A stretch of 64,000 nucleotides of DNA from NCBI GenBank assembly GCA_008360955.1, contig LUCM01009961.1:85765-149764 (forward strand), in the 5' to 3' direction. The notes below the pieces were generated by a model. That model was not told the DNA's origin and did no database searches. It was given only the letters and a program-made list of their open reading frames with translations. The stretch is from Fasciolopsis buskii (lineage: Eukaryota > Platyhelminthes > Trematoda > Plagiorchiida > Fasciolidae). Shown here in pieces: positions 35,530 to 47,914 of this stretch; position 1 is the first letter of the stretch; every line of letters begins with the position of its first letter. A program made the translations under genes and the position numbers.

Positions 35530-38500
35530 AACACTATCCAAATAGCTCGTTGTTTGTAAAAAGCCATGTGGGTTCATTATTTTGGTGTCAGACAGCAATA
35601 CAATCCAAAAAAAGAACTAGTCAAGAACACCAAATTGGTTCCGAATAACCATCTAGCCGGGTATTAGTTAAATACTGCAACTCGCGTTTAGTTATATTCA
35701 CAATTTAGGGAACAATTAATGGCCTTTTCGTATATGCTGGATCAAATTCCGTGGATTCCTGTATTTAATAAGCCAGGATATATGGTGCAACAAACCAGAG
35801 AACCGGCTTTTTAAGCATTTTCGATTTGAATAACAAACGAATGGTTTGTACATAGCACTGAGTCTGGGTTTTCCTTGATGCTCTTGAGAATGTCATGCCC
35901 TCGGAGGATTTCGTGATACTAAAAGTGATCTTCAAACGAATGAAATAGTTAGCTATAGACAAGGACTGTAAATCTAATAGCAATCATGCATTGGGGGAAA
36001 AAAAGTTTTCACATTTGAGGTGGATAAAGGCCTAACTTTTCACTTCGAAAGAGTTAAGCCGAGTAAACAAATCCTGAGTGGAATCCAGCTTCTGCAACCG
36101 AATCTGTGACTGGAGATATTATAAATGCTTTTCTTCTGCCTTTACCTCTCATATTATTGTTGCATAAAAAGTGTGCGGTTTTTTTCAGTCGGAGTTGTGA
36201 CCAATTGGAGGTTGCAGAGTGAAAGATTTGACCGGTGGCGGAAGGATTCTAATCTGTGGAATGCCATAGTGTTGATGACTTGGTTATCAGGATCACAACA
36301 CAGGATGCATCGCCTTCTCGATATACTACTTTGGTCGCTTACAAAATACCAAGGACAAAAAGGCAGTATCTGCTATGGTGCAAGCTGAAAGGCGATAGAA
36401 TGGTTGTTTGTGAACGAATTCAATTTGTTCACTAGTTCTGTTACGCATTCTGGATTAACTCACGCCGGAACCCTTTATTTGTCACATAAAAATGTCCTTT
36501 TCGGTAATCCAAACATCCGATAAAAGAACACTGGAAACTTTCAGACAAACTCACTTAGTGAATAGTAGGTTGCCATGAGAACAAAAGGTCCTTTATGTCA
36601 CGTTCAACTGTTCCTACCTTCCACAACCTGATTCGCTAGAAGTCCAAAGAAGATACGAATGTGATCATTTCTTCTAATCCGGTAAAAGTAAAAACTTTCG
36701 GATTTGTGATCGATTTCAGCAAAAATAACTTAACAAACACTTGCACAAACAAAAATCTTGTCAACGGTTTTAAAATAACAATTCTTGTTGGACTACTTTA
36801 TAACTTATTCAGTTCAGGCTTATTTCGCCGTTTTTCTCCCTCATTCCCATGTTTAGCACTTATTGGCGATTCGGTTTACGGACCAAGATTTCACTTTATC
36901 TTGGCCCGAAAAAGGGAGAAAAGGTCACAGCTTACGTCGGTAACAGTTTTCTAATAAGTACTGTTTAAAGTTCCAAATAGAAACAAACATGTGGGGAAAT
37001 TTTTCACTTCAGAAACAGATAGCCTTTCGGCGCCTCACTGAAATTAACATGTGCATTTGGAAACGCGCAGCGAGTAGGTGAGCAGTTAGTCCAAACTTGT
37101 TCGAGCAAAATTTCATTGTATCACGGGATCCCCCAAAATCAGGTCGTTCATATGCACAACACTTCATAGATCTTCGACTACTGACGCTATGGCGTTTGAA
37201 ATTTACACGTAAAACTTCTCGTGTTTTAGTTTTCGTGTTCACCAACTCAAATGAACCCACGCAGTTCATGACGGTTTCATTAGGTGGAATGGCTAATGTG
37301 ACTACGCACGTGGGTGCCCACGCGGTCTACCCACCGACTACTGCTTTCTTAGTTAATGTGAGATTATCCTGATTCATAATCCCTCCAGTTATTTGGTTTC
37401 CTGTCGGTAGATGCGAAACCATGATTCGGTGAATCTCACTGGGTGTTGCGTGTATACCATCTAATTTTCTCACGATAGTTCAAGTTTATCCGTCGTACCT
37501 TGTAGTGTTAGTCATGCACTGAAGACAAACTTGTGCGATTTTGAAAAAGACCAGATAGGCCGGGTTGCAGAATTTTTACTGACAAAATACAAAGTGAAAA
37601 TCTCTGTCTCATTTTAATCATTCGCAAGAACCGTCGTTCATTGTCTACCCAGTGGAGTGCATAGGGTAACCACTTGATTTGGTTTGACCGTGCACTGAGT
37701 AGCCTCCTAAAAGGCTGGAGCCAAATGCCATTTACACTTTATGATTTCTTCCATGACAATCCAATTTTTATCGCTCGAGGAGAACGTTGCGCACCGAACA
37801 GGCTGGCATCAAGTGCACTTAAAGTCCGTGAGACATGTGACTTTAGATACTCTAGCCCCCAACAGGATGACGTCCAGTGCTGCTAACGAATCACGTGAAG
37901 TGAAATATTTGTAAGGACGATGGCATAAAGTTTCAGGTGCCAAGTCCCTTGCACAACGGAGATGATCAACCGCTGCTGGAATTTGATTTCAAAATCATTT
38001 GATCATTTAACCCGTTTCTGTGAATATTTCTCACGTTATGTGGTAGGTTTGTTGACTGAATATCTTAACTTGTGCTGTATCGTAAGAAATCTGTATGTGT
38101 CACTCGGAACTGAAAATGATCAATTAATTTCATGATGCCATAATGTGAAAGCGTCGGAAGTAACATTCGAGATTCAGTAAGGGAAATGCGCTGAAATTAA
38201 ATTAAAGCCAGGTTTGTCACGATATACGGTTTGGTTCGCAGTTCCACAAGTCTGAGCAGTCGTTTGCATCTATCGAGTCCATTGGCTATGATCAAGACTG
38301 CTCACTGGCCAGGCTACCTGGGCGGTAAGTGAAAGGTCACCGTTTAGGTTGCAATGGGAATCGTCGATTTTCGGATCTGAAAGCTGCACTTGCATTTTTC
38401 ACCGCTGATGTTACTCCCTTCCACAAACTTTCATATCATTTTTTGGTTTTAAGTATGCCTTTCTGAACAGCTCATAAAAAGTTTCCATCCACCTTTGGGA

Positions 38501-40090
38501 AATGAGTTGAACCATGAAATATCTGTCCACCATTGGCTCAAATACCTCTGCATTTTTGGGAGTCAAGCGAGTAACTGAACCAGTCGCGTCGAGCAGTGTT
38601 GAATGAGAGGAAAGTGCCCGTGAACTTGGGATGAACATCCACTTGGACAGTTATATGGTGATGTTTTCATGGTTATGACTGAGCTAATCGTTGGGCACCT
38701 GAATATCCCACAATTCATGATCGCAGTGTCAACTGATCTTGCTTCTTTTCATACAGTTGCTATTCACGGTCAGTTCATAAAGGGTAACATGGAAACTTAC
38801 AACAGAACATTTGATATTTCTTGAACTGTGCTCTTTGCACATCTTAGAAGAATAACTGAGTACTCCAGCTCAAATAACCATGAGACCCAATTTCCTATAG
38901 TTGCCTTACACTACGGCACATATCGATTCCAGAAACCCGATTAAGCCTTGTACTCAAGCAACAGGAAGCCGATTTCAGTGGAGGTAGATGAACTATAGTA
39001 CTCAGTAAGCGGACTTTATTAGACCATGTCTCCTATTCCGACAGCGGTGCAATCAAGACCTGCAAAAACATATCAATCAATAAACGTCAGCATTACTGTT
39101 GGACCTTCATTAGTCTGCGACAAATCAATTGACAGTCTTTTGCACTCCGTGACATTTTAGCTTGGCTGTGGTATATGAAATGTTCGTCCACCGTTCACAA
39201 CCGTCTTTGCAGAAAATTAGGTTTTCATGAAATCTAGCAAATCGAATTTTCCTTCATTGATTTATTGATTTTAGCTGTTAAAGCATTACTCATCGTTCCA
39301 TTCGGTATAGAATGTGCTGATGAAAATAATATTTTCATGAAATAATTCACCATTTGATATCATCGCTCAACTCACCATAAAGAAACCATGGAAGCACTGT
39401 ACAGCTGTTTCATCCTTGTTAGGAATCATCGGTTCCATACCGCCCTAACGGAAGTCAAACTGGATATTTCATACACATGTCAATAAAACGTTACTCCTGT
39501 TCAAATTAGCTAACTAATGAACAACAAAAACAACACCAACTGCAACAACAGAAGCAAAAAAGAAATAACCACAGAGGTACTCAAAATTTATGTCCTCATT
39601 TCGACCTATCCTCTAGAACTAGTCAGCTCCGATCGTATAAAGTTGCACGAAGCGTTGTTCATTTTTTTGTTTGCGCATTCTGCACGACGCTGGGTTTTTA
39701 TAGCCCAGAATAAAAAAAGTACGAAGGAAAAATCAACTGTTATTTTCACTGCGCTTTATCTTTGTACGCTTTACTTTTTGTACAAATAGAACTGTTTGCT
39801 CCAAGTTTGGATTGCGTGTATTGTTAAACTGCACAAAAATCAACCTTACGGCTTAGGCCACAACACAATAAAAAACGAACTCATGTCCTTGCAGTTTGTC
39901 TACTTGAATACAGAAGTCTGCTGTCTCCAATACATTCAACTGGAACTTCTATTCTCAATACACACTTTAGTTTATCTCTGCCTCAGTCCATACGCATCTT
40001 ATTGCGTGTCTTGCGAGTATTAAAAATGACCATTTGCTTCTTTTGCATTTCGGATACATTTTTTACCCCTGTTCATCAATTGACTGTGTG
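35530..40090. other. Unassigned sequence
   Basis: No gene recognised. A strong-looking acceptor (TTTTTTTCAG at about 36189) is followed by frames that are open for about 50 codons (about 36253-36420), but no family match is apparent. Other ORFs, such as 37009-37269 (minus) and 38411-38638 (minus), lack motifs. Confidence 0.35.
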
Positions 40091-40100
40091 CATAGCCCAG

Positions 40101-40279
40101 ACGAGTACGTTTGTTGAATACGGCAGTCGCGTTCGAGGTGGTGCTTTATCAGGCCAACTGTCCGTCCTCGATCCAATCCACGGAAAAACCACCGAAATGG
40201 CTAGTAACCCTAATCTGGTTTTTGACAGTGAATCAAGAACTCATCAACTCGCAAATGGTTCTTTATTACATTTCCATAG
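40101..40279 (+). CDS. Candidate internal exon, unknown product
   Basis: Preceded by CATAGCCCAG (acceptor) and followed by CCATAG|GTAATT (donor). The 179-nt segment has an open frame (FVEYGSRVRGGALSGQLSVL, then DPIHGKTTEM) with balanced codon use, unlike neighbouring AT-rich ORFs. A second frame is also open, so the coding frame is not certain. No family recognised. Confidence 0.2.
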
Positions 40280-40399
40280 GTAATTTGGTGTTTTTGTTTG
40301 TGAAAAACTTCTTCTCTCGTTCCAGTTTCTTTTTCTTCTACCCACACCGAAAACAGGCTGTCCTCGAGAAGTGTTTATTTCAATCTATGATGTAGCTGA

Positions 40400-43300
40400 T
40401 ATTTTAACTGGCTTTCGCTTAAGAACTGTTTCTCCATATTTCCTTGATTTTTGAAAGCAGATCCAAGGAATCCATTTTCCCAGAAACATCTCTATGCGTT
40501 TTTGCTTAGAGTGAGTGCATTCACTGTGGAATTCACTATTTCTGTTGCAATTCTTGTTCACCCACAATGATCTTTGTCTAAGAATTTCGGTCCCTGATGC
40601 ATTGCGATTTCCTGAGTCCAACAAAACATTCGATCAGTTCACGATAAGTGGAATATGACTGTGCCACGTCCAGTGACATGCGGACCTGACGGTGAACTGA
40701 CCGTACAGAGCAAAACGGAATAGCCCGTTATTTCAGGCTTTTCATGTATAACTATTCAGTCTGGGTTAGAGCCCCAATTACGTCAGTTCTGTAGTGCACA
40801 CTTCTCCTAGCAGATCAAATAAAAATATTTCGATAGTTATTCCAAGGTTTTCGACGAATAACTGAGAAATACTGCTGTTGAGATGAATCGCGCAATAGCC
40901 ATCTAAACATAGCAAATGCCGACCTTTTCAACCCTTGATGGTGAACATCCTCCACTGGTGACATACCACCGGTCTCCCTGGTGATTGTCAAACAAATGTC
41001 TTATGTCCAAATAGTCCGTCAACTGGATACACTTCAGGAATATTAATGAGTTACATTAATCACGAAGAAGACAAGTGTAAGCGCCCGATATATACATGAC
41101 GCGGTTACCATATTTGTCTGTTACTGATCCTATAGCTTGCGAATCGATAACCGAACTGGAGTACCTAGTTCGTCAGGTGAACGATCGGGGCACGGATTTC
41201 AAAGCATTGATTTGACGATGATAACTGCTTTTTAGGAACTCGTTACCGATGTGTATAGACAATCCGGTAGAACTGATAGATGGTCCGAGATGAATGTGTG
41301 CGGTTCAGAAAAATTTCCCTAAGCTTTTCGGAATAACCCTTGATTTGATCTTTTACTCATGACACAAATGCTGATGCAATGAAGAATTCCCTTAGCCGGC
41401 AGTTGAGAGAGGAACTACCCAAGTAATTGATGTACTGAGATGCTTGGTGATATTCGTATCAAGCAGATCGTCATCATTATTCATATTCTTCTACTTATTG
41501 TTTCCTATTCACTGGTCTAGTGAGACCCAGAATTACACGATGGTGCGAACTTCGTTGATGATTCACATTAACGAAGTATTTTAGTTGGCTTCTGCATTCC
41601 CGGCATATTCTGGAGTAGTCAGCGTTTCATTTTGTTGTATTGTTGTCGAAAAAGTTGATGGAATCCGGAGCGTGAATCGATCTACAAAGGTCGAAAAGAG
41701 CCGTAATTTCTCGTGCTCAAAAATTATGATCGATAGCCGACTTTCGTGTGGGAAATTAACGCTTACTGGCATAGCTTTTCTTTCTGCAAGATTAAAACCG
41801 TGTCGTGCATGTGTGTGTGTGTGTGTGCGGCTATAAGTCGACGTTCAGATGGATGCCAAATAACTCTCAAGCTCTGTCAGTCGGTTAACATTTTTCTAGT
41901 TTTGCAAGTGCAGCGGTGTGAAAAAAGCAGGTCATACACATATTCGTTTGACTCATGTGCTCTGCTGTATTGTGCCAATTAATGCCGAATTTCATTTCGT
42001 TCTCCCATTTTTTCGTTGGTTTACTTCCCGTCACTGTTGCTATTTGTTTTCGGTCAGATTTCATCCACAGCAACGCACGAACGAGATGCATTTGTGTTCT
42101 CATTGTGAAGTTTTCAGTTTCATACTTTGCACAGTTTACCCATGACTGTTTCGGTCCACAGTCTTACAATGCAGCTCATGCATTACCTTACCATATTTAG
42201 GTCGAGCTACACAATTCCCATCTGAACGACGGTGCTTTTTCAACAGACAGTGAGTGCATGATGTCGATGGTTTAATTGAGGTTTTTGAAGCTGGCGGCCA
42301 TGCTCATCGTGTACACGAAAAACATGGATGCCCAAACCGAATAAAGCATTTGACAGTATCATTGACAGAAATTAATGGATTGTTAGAAACCGAGATAGAA
42401 GAAATTTCCGTATCTGTATTCGCCAGTCACTATAAGCTAAATGGGGTAGGTTGGGGTGTTGAGATTAGAAATTTCCCTTTTGTGATATCTTTGGAAGTTG
42501 CTTCGTTCGTGTGTGAAGCGCAAAGCACTTGTGTGATCCTTAAATTGTTCACGTAGCATTGATGTTCGGAACTGGAATAGGTGAAGTGCATTAGGGCAAT
42601 GCAAATAGCTACGAAACGTGATGCGTGTGATAAAGTCTGGTGCGGAAAATCACCGACAGATGGCTTCAACGCGTATGATCATAAAAGAGTCAATCTGTTA
42701 CGTGTTTCGGTATGCCTGCATGCGAGCGTGTATTTGTGTATTTGTGTGATGTCAAACACTCTGGGAATTGAGAGCGACCGTACTCAGCCAAGCAAAATCA
42801 CAGCGAAAAGTCCCATCGACTTATAGCGAGAGCCTTATCAAACTTCGGTTGAACCAGCCAACTCATAATTATGAACAATACTAGCTATAATGTTTGCATC
42901 AAAAAGTATATCGTAGAAAATGTTTCCTCATGTAGTACTGGATGATGTATTCCACTTGGAACAATCGGGCTCTACCACATATGACAGAAAAGGAACTGGG
43001 ATGCATGTTTTTTCTAACCAATTCATTCAGTGAGCGGCGCAATTCATATTGTCAAAAGCCAAACTTTTGAACCAGTTCGTTTTTTGGAAGCCACGTGATT
43101 TCTGCGACCCAAGTGTCATGACCACCTTAGGAAATCCGAACAGTCGAGCCAAGAACAGCAACCGACTCAAATGCAGAGGTGTAATAAATCAAGGAATACC
43201 ATCACGATGATCGTTTGTTATTCACCCTTGTGAAAGTATATGTCCTTAACTGTAGGTAGAAAATGTATGTATTTAAATTTTGTCTAATGACGGAGAATCA

Positions 43301-43945
43301 AATGGAGAAATATCCCGGGGTGAAATATCTGTTAGAATAATTTTTTTACTGGTGACAATAAAGTGATCTTTATCTTATTAATTGTTCTAACCCCCCGGGC
43401 TAAGGTATGAATTAGGTCTTTAGGTGGTAAGATCCAATTGGGATACTAGAAGGCAAGCCCATTTTGGTATATCAGCAACCGCGAACCATAATTCTAGCAG
43501 GTAATGTACAGTTGCTTCATTTTACTGAAGCTATATGAAATGCGGATGAAAGATCGGTAGCGAAATTTATGCACTACTGCAGCTCGAACCAGCCCAGTCC
43601 TGTGAGGATCGTTATGCGCACTACATTTTTGAGATCTTTGTTGATATCACATAAAAGTGGGTTTCAGTCGCATAAAGCAAGAGAAGTTACTTCAGTTTAA
43701 CTCGTTTCAAACCATCATACCCAAATATCCCGAGAACTTGTCACATTCTAATATACTATTATCGCGGTAAGTAGTAAACCAAGTAATGTACGACCAAAAC
43801 TGCCACTCAGTTGTGTGATTCCAAACCATACACATGGATAATCGCCTTGCCGCCTAAGAAAGTTTCTCAAAATATCACATTTTTAATTAGATTTTTCGAA
43901 AAGTTTGACATTTATTTTTGGTCTAAGTAATCTAAATTTCCCCTG
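40400..43945. other. Unassigned sequence with a GT microsatellite
   Basis: A (GT)n run lies at about 41811-41828. A 100-codon ORF at 42254-42556 is protein-like but has no identified motif or clear exon boundaries. Nothing else supported. Confidence 0.4.
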
Positions 43946-43949
43946 GTAC

Positions 43950-43982
43950 ATATATATATATATATATATATAATAATAATAA
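43950..43982. repeat. (TA)n followed by (TAA)n microsatellite
   Basis: CATATATATA repeat run directly followed by TAATAATAATAAG. Simple low-complexity DNA. Confidence 0.85.
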
Positions 43983-44708
43983 GATAATTTTATTCCCCTT
44001 AGGAAACATTTTTACCACCTGCTCTGTCCCGTGAAAAAAATCGCCGTAGCACGGCTGATTATTCGTGACTTTTATCGTGCTCATTTTTAGTAAAACATAA
44101 ATGCAACTGTCAGTGCATTAGATTTTATTGTTATCCAGTTACCAGGAACAGAAACCTAGATGTTCCAGTGAAATTCATAAATCATTATGACCAATTTAGT
44201 GGTTTGATTCGACGCTTGTAGACAGAACCGGAGAATTTCGATTTATGATCAACTGGAGTGCTAAACCAAATCATGGTGCTTGTTTCAGTTCCGCATACTA
44301 ATAAGAATTCTATAAACCAAACCAAAAACGTACTATCACCCGAATAAACAAATCAAGTCACCAAGATTTGAACGGAAAATTAGTTCACTGATAATGGACA
44401 AAAATAGATAGTCAGTGGGGGAAAATAATTAAAAACGTTCGGTGCACAAGGATTAGAAAACCGGGCGTTGGAACATGTGTGACCTTGAGATATAAATGCG
44501 TTTTCCTTCTTTTCCCAGAGAAATGGTTATCCCTAATACGAAGCTAGACGAAAAGGCAGATTTGGCACAAGTTTTATGCTATCAGATTTGTATGACCCAA
44601 GGTGTATTGCAGAACATTGACAGTTAGCATTCGGATAACCTTGCTTTATGTCCACGAGGAAATGACGACTGACCTTTAAATAGCACACGATACACGACCG
44701 GGCAGTCT

Positions 44709-45012
44709 TTGCGGTGGAGATCAGACAGCAAATTAGCCCTGACGACTGACCAGATGAAAGTGGTTAGAAAACCAATTGTTGCTACTGGCTACATCGAGAA
44801 CAATGGCTTAGCGACAAGTCTTCCGATAGCAGACTTGAGACAACTATTGTTCTTTCGTACCTACAACGTCCAATTTAAATTCAATAATCAAATTTACCGT
44901 CAAAAGGACGGCGTAGCGATGGGATCCCCACTCGGTCCGCTACTAGCTGACATTTCACGGTAAAGCTGGAACGTGGACCACTCGAGTCGTCAATACAATC
45001 GCTGTACTTATA
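44709..45012 (+). pseudogene. Penelope-like element reverse transcriptase fragment
   Basis: The frame contains VQFKFNNQIYRQKDGVAMGS followed by PLGPLLADI, the diagnostic PLE RT segment (QTDGVAMGSPLGPLLAD). Just after LADI one base is missing (TTC reduced to TC); in the next frame TVKLERGPLESS continues the homology up to about 45012. The YxDD catalytic box and everything up to the endonuclease are absent. The open frame has no ATG start of its own, so this is an internal remnant. Confidence 0.85.
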
Positions 45013-45426
45013 TGGTTGAAAGACAAAGTCCCTGGTTCTGCAGCCTCGTTTTGTATGTATTCATTCACATGTTCCTGTGGGACAATGTATATCGGCCGCA
45101 AGACCAAGCGCTTGTCTGAACGCATCCGTGAGCACCACCCGGCATGGTTAGGCACTGGAACAATTAAGTCACTTGATAGCGCAGTCGCTTCACATCTAGC
45201 ACAGACTAACCACACCGTGAATGTGACGCAAGCTTTCCGGACCCCTTATAAGGTCAGAGGTCAACAATCCAGGCTGGCAAAGTGTTGCCTCTTGAGCACT
45301 GCGGAAGCTGTCGCAATCCGTCTTCACAATCCTCCATTTTGTTCTCAAAAACAATTTGTGGTTGCTCTTCAACTCCCCTGGCCCACCCTCCGTCCCAATA
45401 CAAACCCTAGACAACAAAACAATTAA
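45013..45426 (+). pseudogene. Penelope-like element GIY-YIG endonuclease
   Basis: Frame with CMYSFTCSCGTMYIGRKTKR, then LSERIREHHPAWLGTG, SAVASHLAQTNH, a Gln-Gln-Ser-Arg block, STAEAVAIRL (candidate catalytic Glu) and CSQKQFV near the end. This is the complete GIY-YIG domain of a PLE with its typical order, 137 codons ending at a stop. It is fused in a different frame directly to the truncated RT, showing an internal deletion of roughly the RT palm, thumb and linker. The domain itself is well preserved. Confidence 0.85.
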
Positions 45427-45995
45427 CACAACACATTCTTATGTATTCAGGTTATGTATGTAACACCACAAATCCTTTCCCCACCCGCATTTGTATGTAA
45501 CTAATTCAATCCTTCCTACAGTGAAAATATTTTGTCAAGGTATATATATATAGTGATGTAATGGCATGAGTACGAATCACTGAAAACGAGCTTTTTCGCC
45601 AACTTGTTTTCTCAGTTGTTGCTAACACAAACAGGTGTAAAGGAAACTACTTTAAAGGGGAATCTAAATATGGTTTTGGTTGGAAAATTATACGAATGCT
45701 GATCCTTACATATCTCACCTCCTCTATAAGCATTCCTATTTATCAAACCGGCAGGTCAGATTTTGTGCATAAACACATCTGAGAGGAAGATCGTGAAATT
45801 CTTTTCATTCCGACAACGTCCGTTTCGCCCAGTGCTGACCAAAACGTGGACTTGATAGAATCTTCGAATTTTCTAACGTGTATCACTTATTTTATCGACT
45901 CTTTCAGGATTTTGGCAACGAATTTCAATGATGTCATGTTAAAAAAAAGTCCGATTAGCTGAAGAAGTTTATTGATGGGTTAGTGAAAGATGAAT

Positions 45996-46300
45996 TCATG
46001 TGAAAGCGGGTTGGATCTTATCACGAACAACTTTTATTCTTTCTGTTAAAGCGTATGGTTGAATGCAGTATTCCATTGAAAAAAGGTTTCCAAAAGTGAA
46101 AGCAAAGTAGTCGGCGAAAATGGTCTGTTTGTCGAAGCAATCCATTAAATCTCTTTTCACAGATTCTGCTTTCAATTTTGATGCATCATCCACATGTTCT
46201 CTACCAGCTACGAGGTCGCATCGAACGACGTTTGGATGTTTGCCGAATAGATCACATTGGTTAGGTGAAATCGCTGTGACTCTCCGGTATCGTCTTGTAG
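45996..46300 (-). CDS. Candidate coding segment, unknown product
   Basis: Minus-strand open frame of about 100 codons reading CDLFGKHPNVVRCDLVAGRE, then DDASKLKAESVKRDLMDCFD and FADYFAFTFGNLFSMEYCI, ending in a TGA. Composition is balanced and not low complexity. An overlapping frame upstream (46261-46470) is also open, suggesting frameshift decay or an intron. I do not recognise the family. It lies 1.6 kb beyond the 3' end of the minus-strand PLE and does not match it. Confidence 0.25.
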
Positions 46301-46479
46301 TTTATCTTTTGGAATGCACACGGTGCTAGATCTCGAGTGAAGTCCGTTTGTGGACTGAAGCAGAGCAACGTCCATTGATTGCCTACATGTGCAGTTTTCG
46401 CAACCGCACCAGAACGAAAGAAATAAAAAGAAGTGTTCGGAATAGACAAGCACAAGTTAGCATTTTTCACTTAAAAGTC

Positions 46480-47900
46480 CGTGATTTACCCACTCTTGAA
46501 CTGGAATGGCAATTACTTCTACTGATTGGCACAGACCTCTAAGTTACACTGTTTATGGGAGGTAGATGTTCCAGGCTGACCGATTGTCTAACCCTTGATT
46601 CATGCGTTCTCTCGATTCGATGGCACCATCAAATCAGGATCTTCCAGTTGTTCTACACCGGAGTGATCTGGATTGTGTTGCTAAATGCAGCATATTACCG
46701 TTGAAAAACAGACACAACTTGATCTGTTGGATGTCACTAACGAATGTCGGCTGCTTATTCTATGTGTGTAGGTCTCACGACCTAGTCGATCTAAAGTGAT
46801 AGAGTCTATCTGTGCTTTCTACGGTGACCCATTTTGTTTATTCTTGCTGCAGCAGCCACCTCAAGAACCCCAACAGAGTAGCCTAATTTGAATTCAGTCA
46901 AGGACATCAACCAAGTTTCACCACCGTATGTACACAATCAGCTGAGCTAAGACAGCATGCCGAATGAGATTTCGATGGTGTTTGCATGGCCTCCACCCCG
47001 GGGGTTGACATTCTGCTTGGGTTAAGGATACACAACAGTCAACAAGTTTACTGAAGCATATCTACAGCACAGTAGGTTCTAATTGCGTTCTTAAGTTGAT
47101 CATTTCCAGTATGCTCAACTACATCCGATAAAACGGTCCCCGCTGTCTTCTCCCAATGCATGAACATTGCTGCTAATTAATCTAGACAGCACAATACAAA
47201 GTTCCACTCACTTAGAGCTCCAACCAGCATCTGAGTTATTGTGAACGAGTAATCCTGTCAAGGACTTTCAGAACTCGTATCACCTACATATTCTGCCACT
47301 TGTCCGACATCTAAATGGTAGACTGTTAAGTGACATAATCCATCATTTCTTCTCCTCATTTCCGCTTCCACTCCTATCTCAGTAAAATCGCAACAAAAAA
47401 CCCATAGTTTTTAGAAGTACACCGATGGCTGAAAGATTACCGAAAAGGATAGATGATTGAGGATGGAAATAGTGGAGCTCACGGAAGTGTCACGATGTTG
47501 ACCAGTTGACGTCCCACGGTTCGGCGTACTAGCTATGATTTGCAGTACCTGAATCACGTATTACCTATCCCGAAAAGTTTGGTTAATGTGAACCAAATAT
47601 CTTAATCGAATCGGGCCGTACGGTACATTCGATTTTGGACTGGCACGGGAAAATATCCTTGGTTTTATTGCAAGCCCCGCTCAAGTTCAGATGCAAAGCA
47701 CTCTATCCCTTTTACCCAATTCCTTGAGGCAGAAAAAAGTCAAATGTTATGAGATGCAAATATTTCCACTAACCCTTTCGATCGTGAACGTAAAACATTA
47801 CGAGTGGTACACAATAGGTCGTGAAGTGTACACTGGATTGATCTAGATTGAAAATGCCATACTATACACTTACCGACAAACTGGAGTGACAGGCGGAAGA
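46480..47900. other. Unassigned sequence
   Basis: No gene or repeat recognised between the candidate coding segment and the end of the minus-strand PLE. Confidence 0.45.
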
Positions 47901-47914
47901 AGGTCGTGCGGGTT

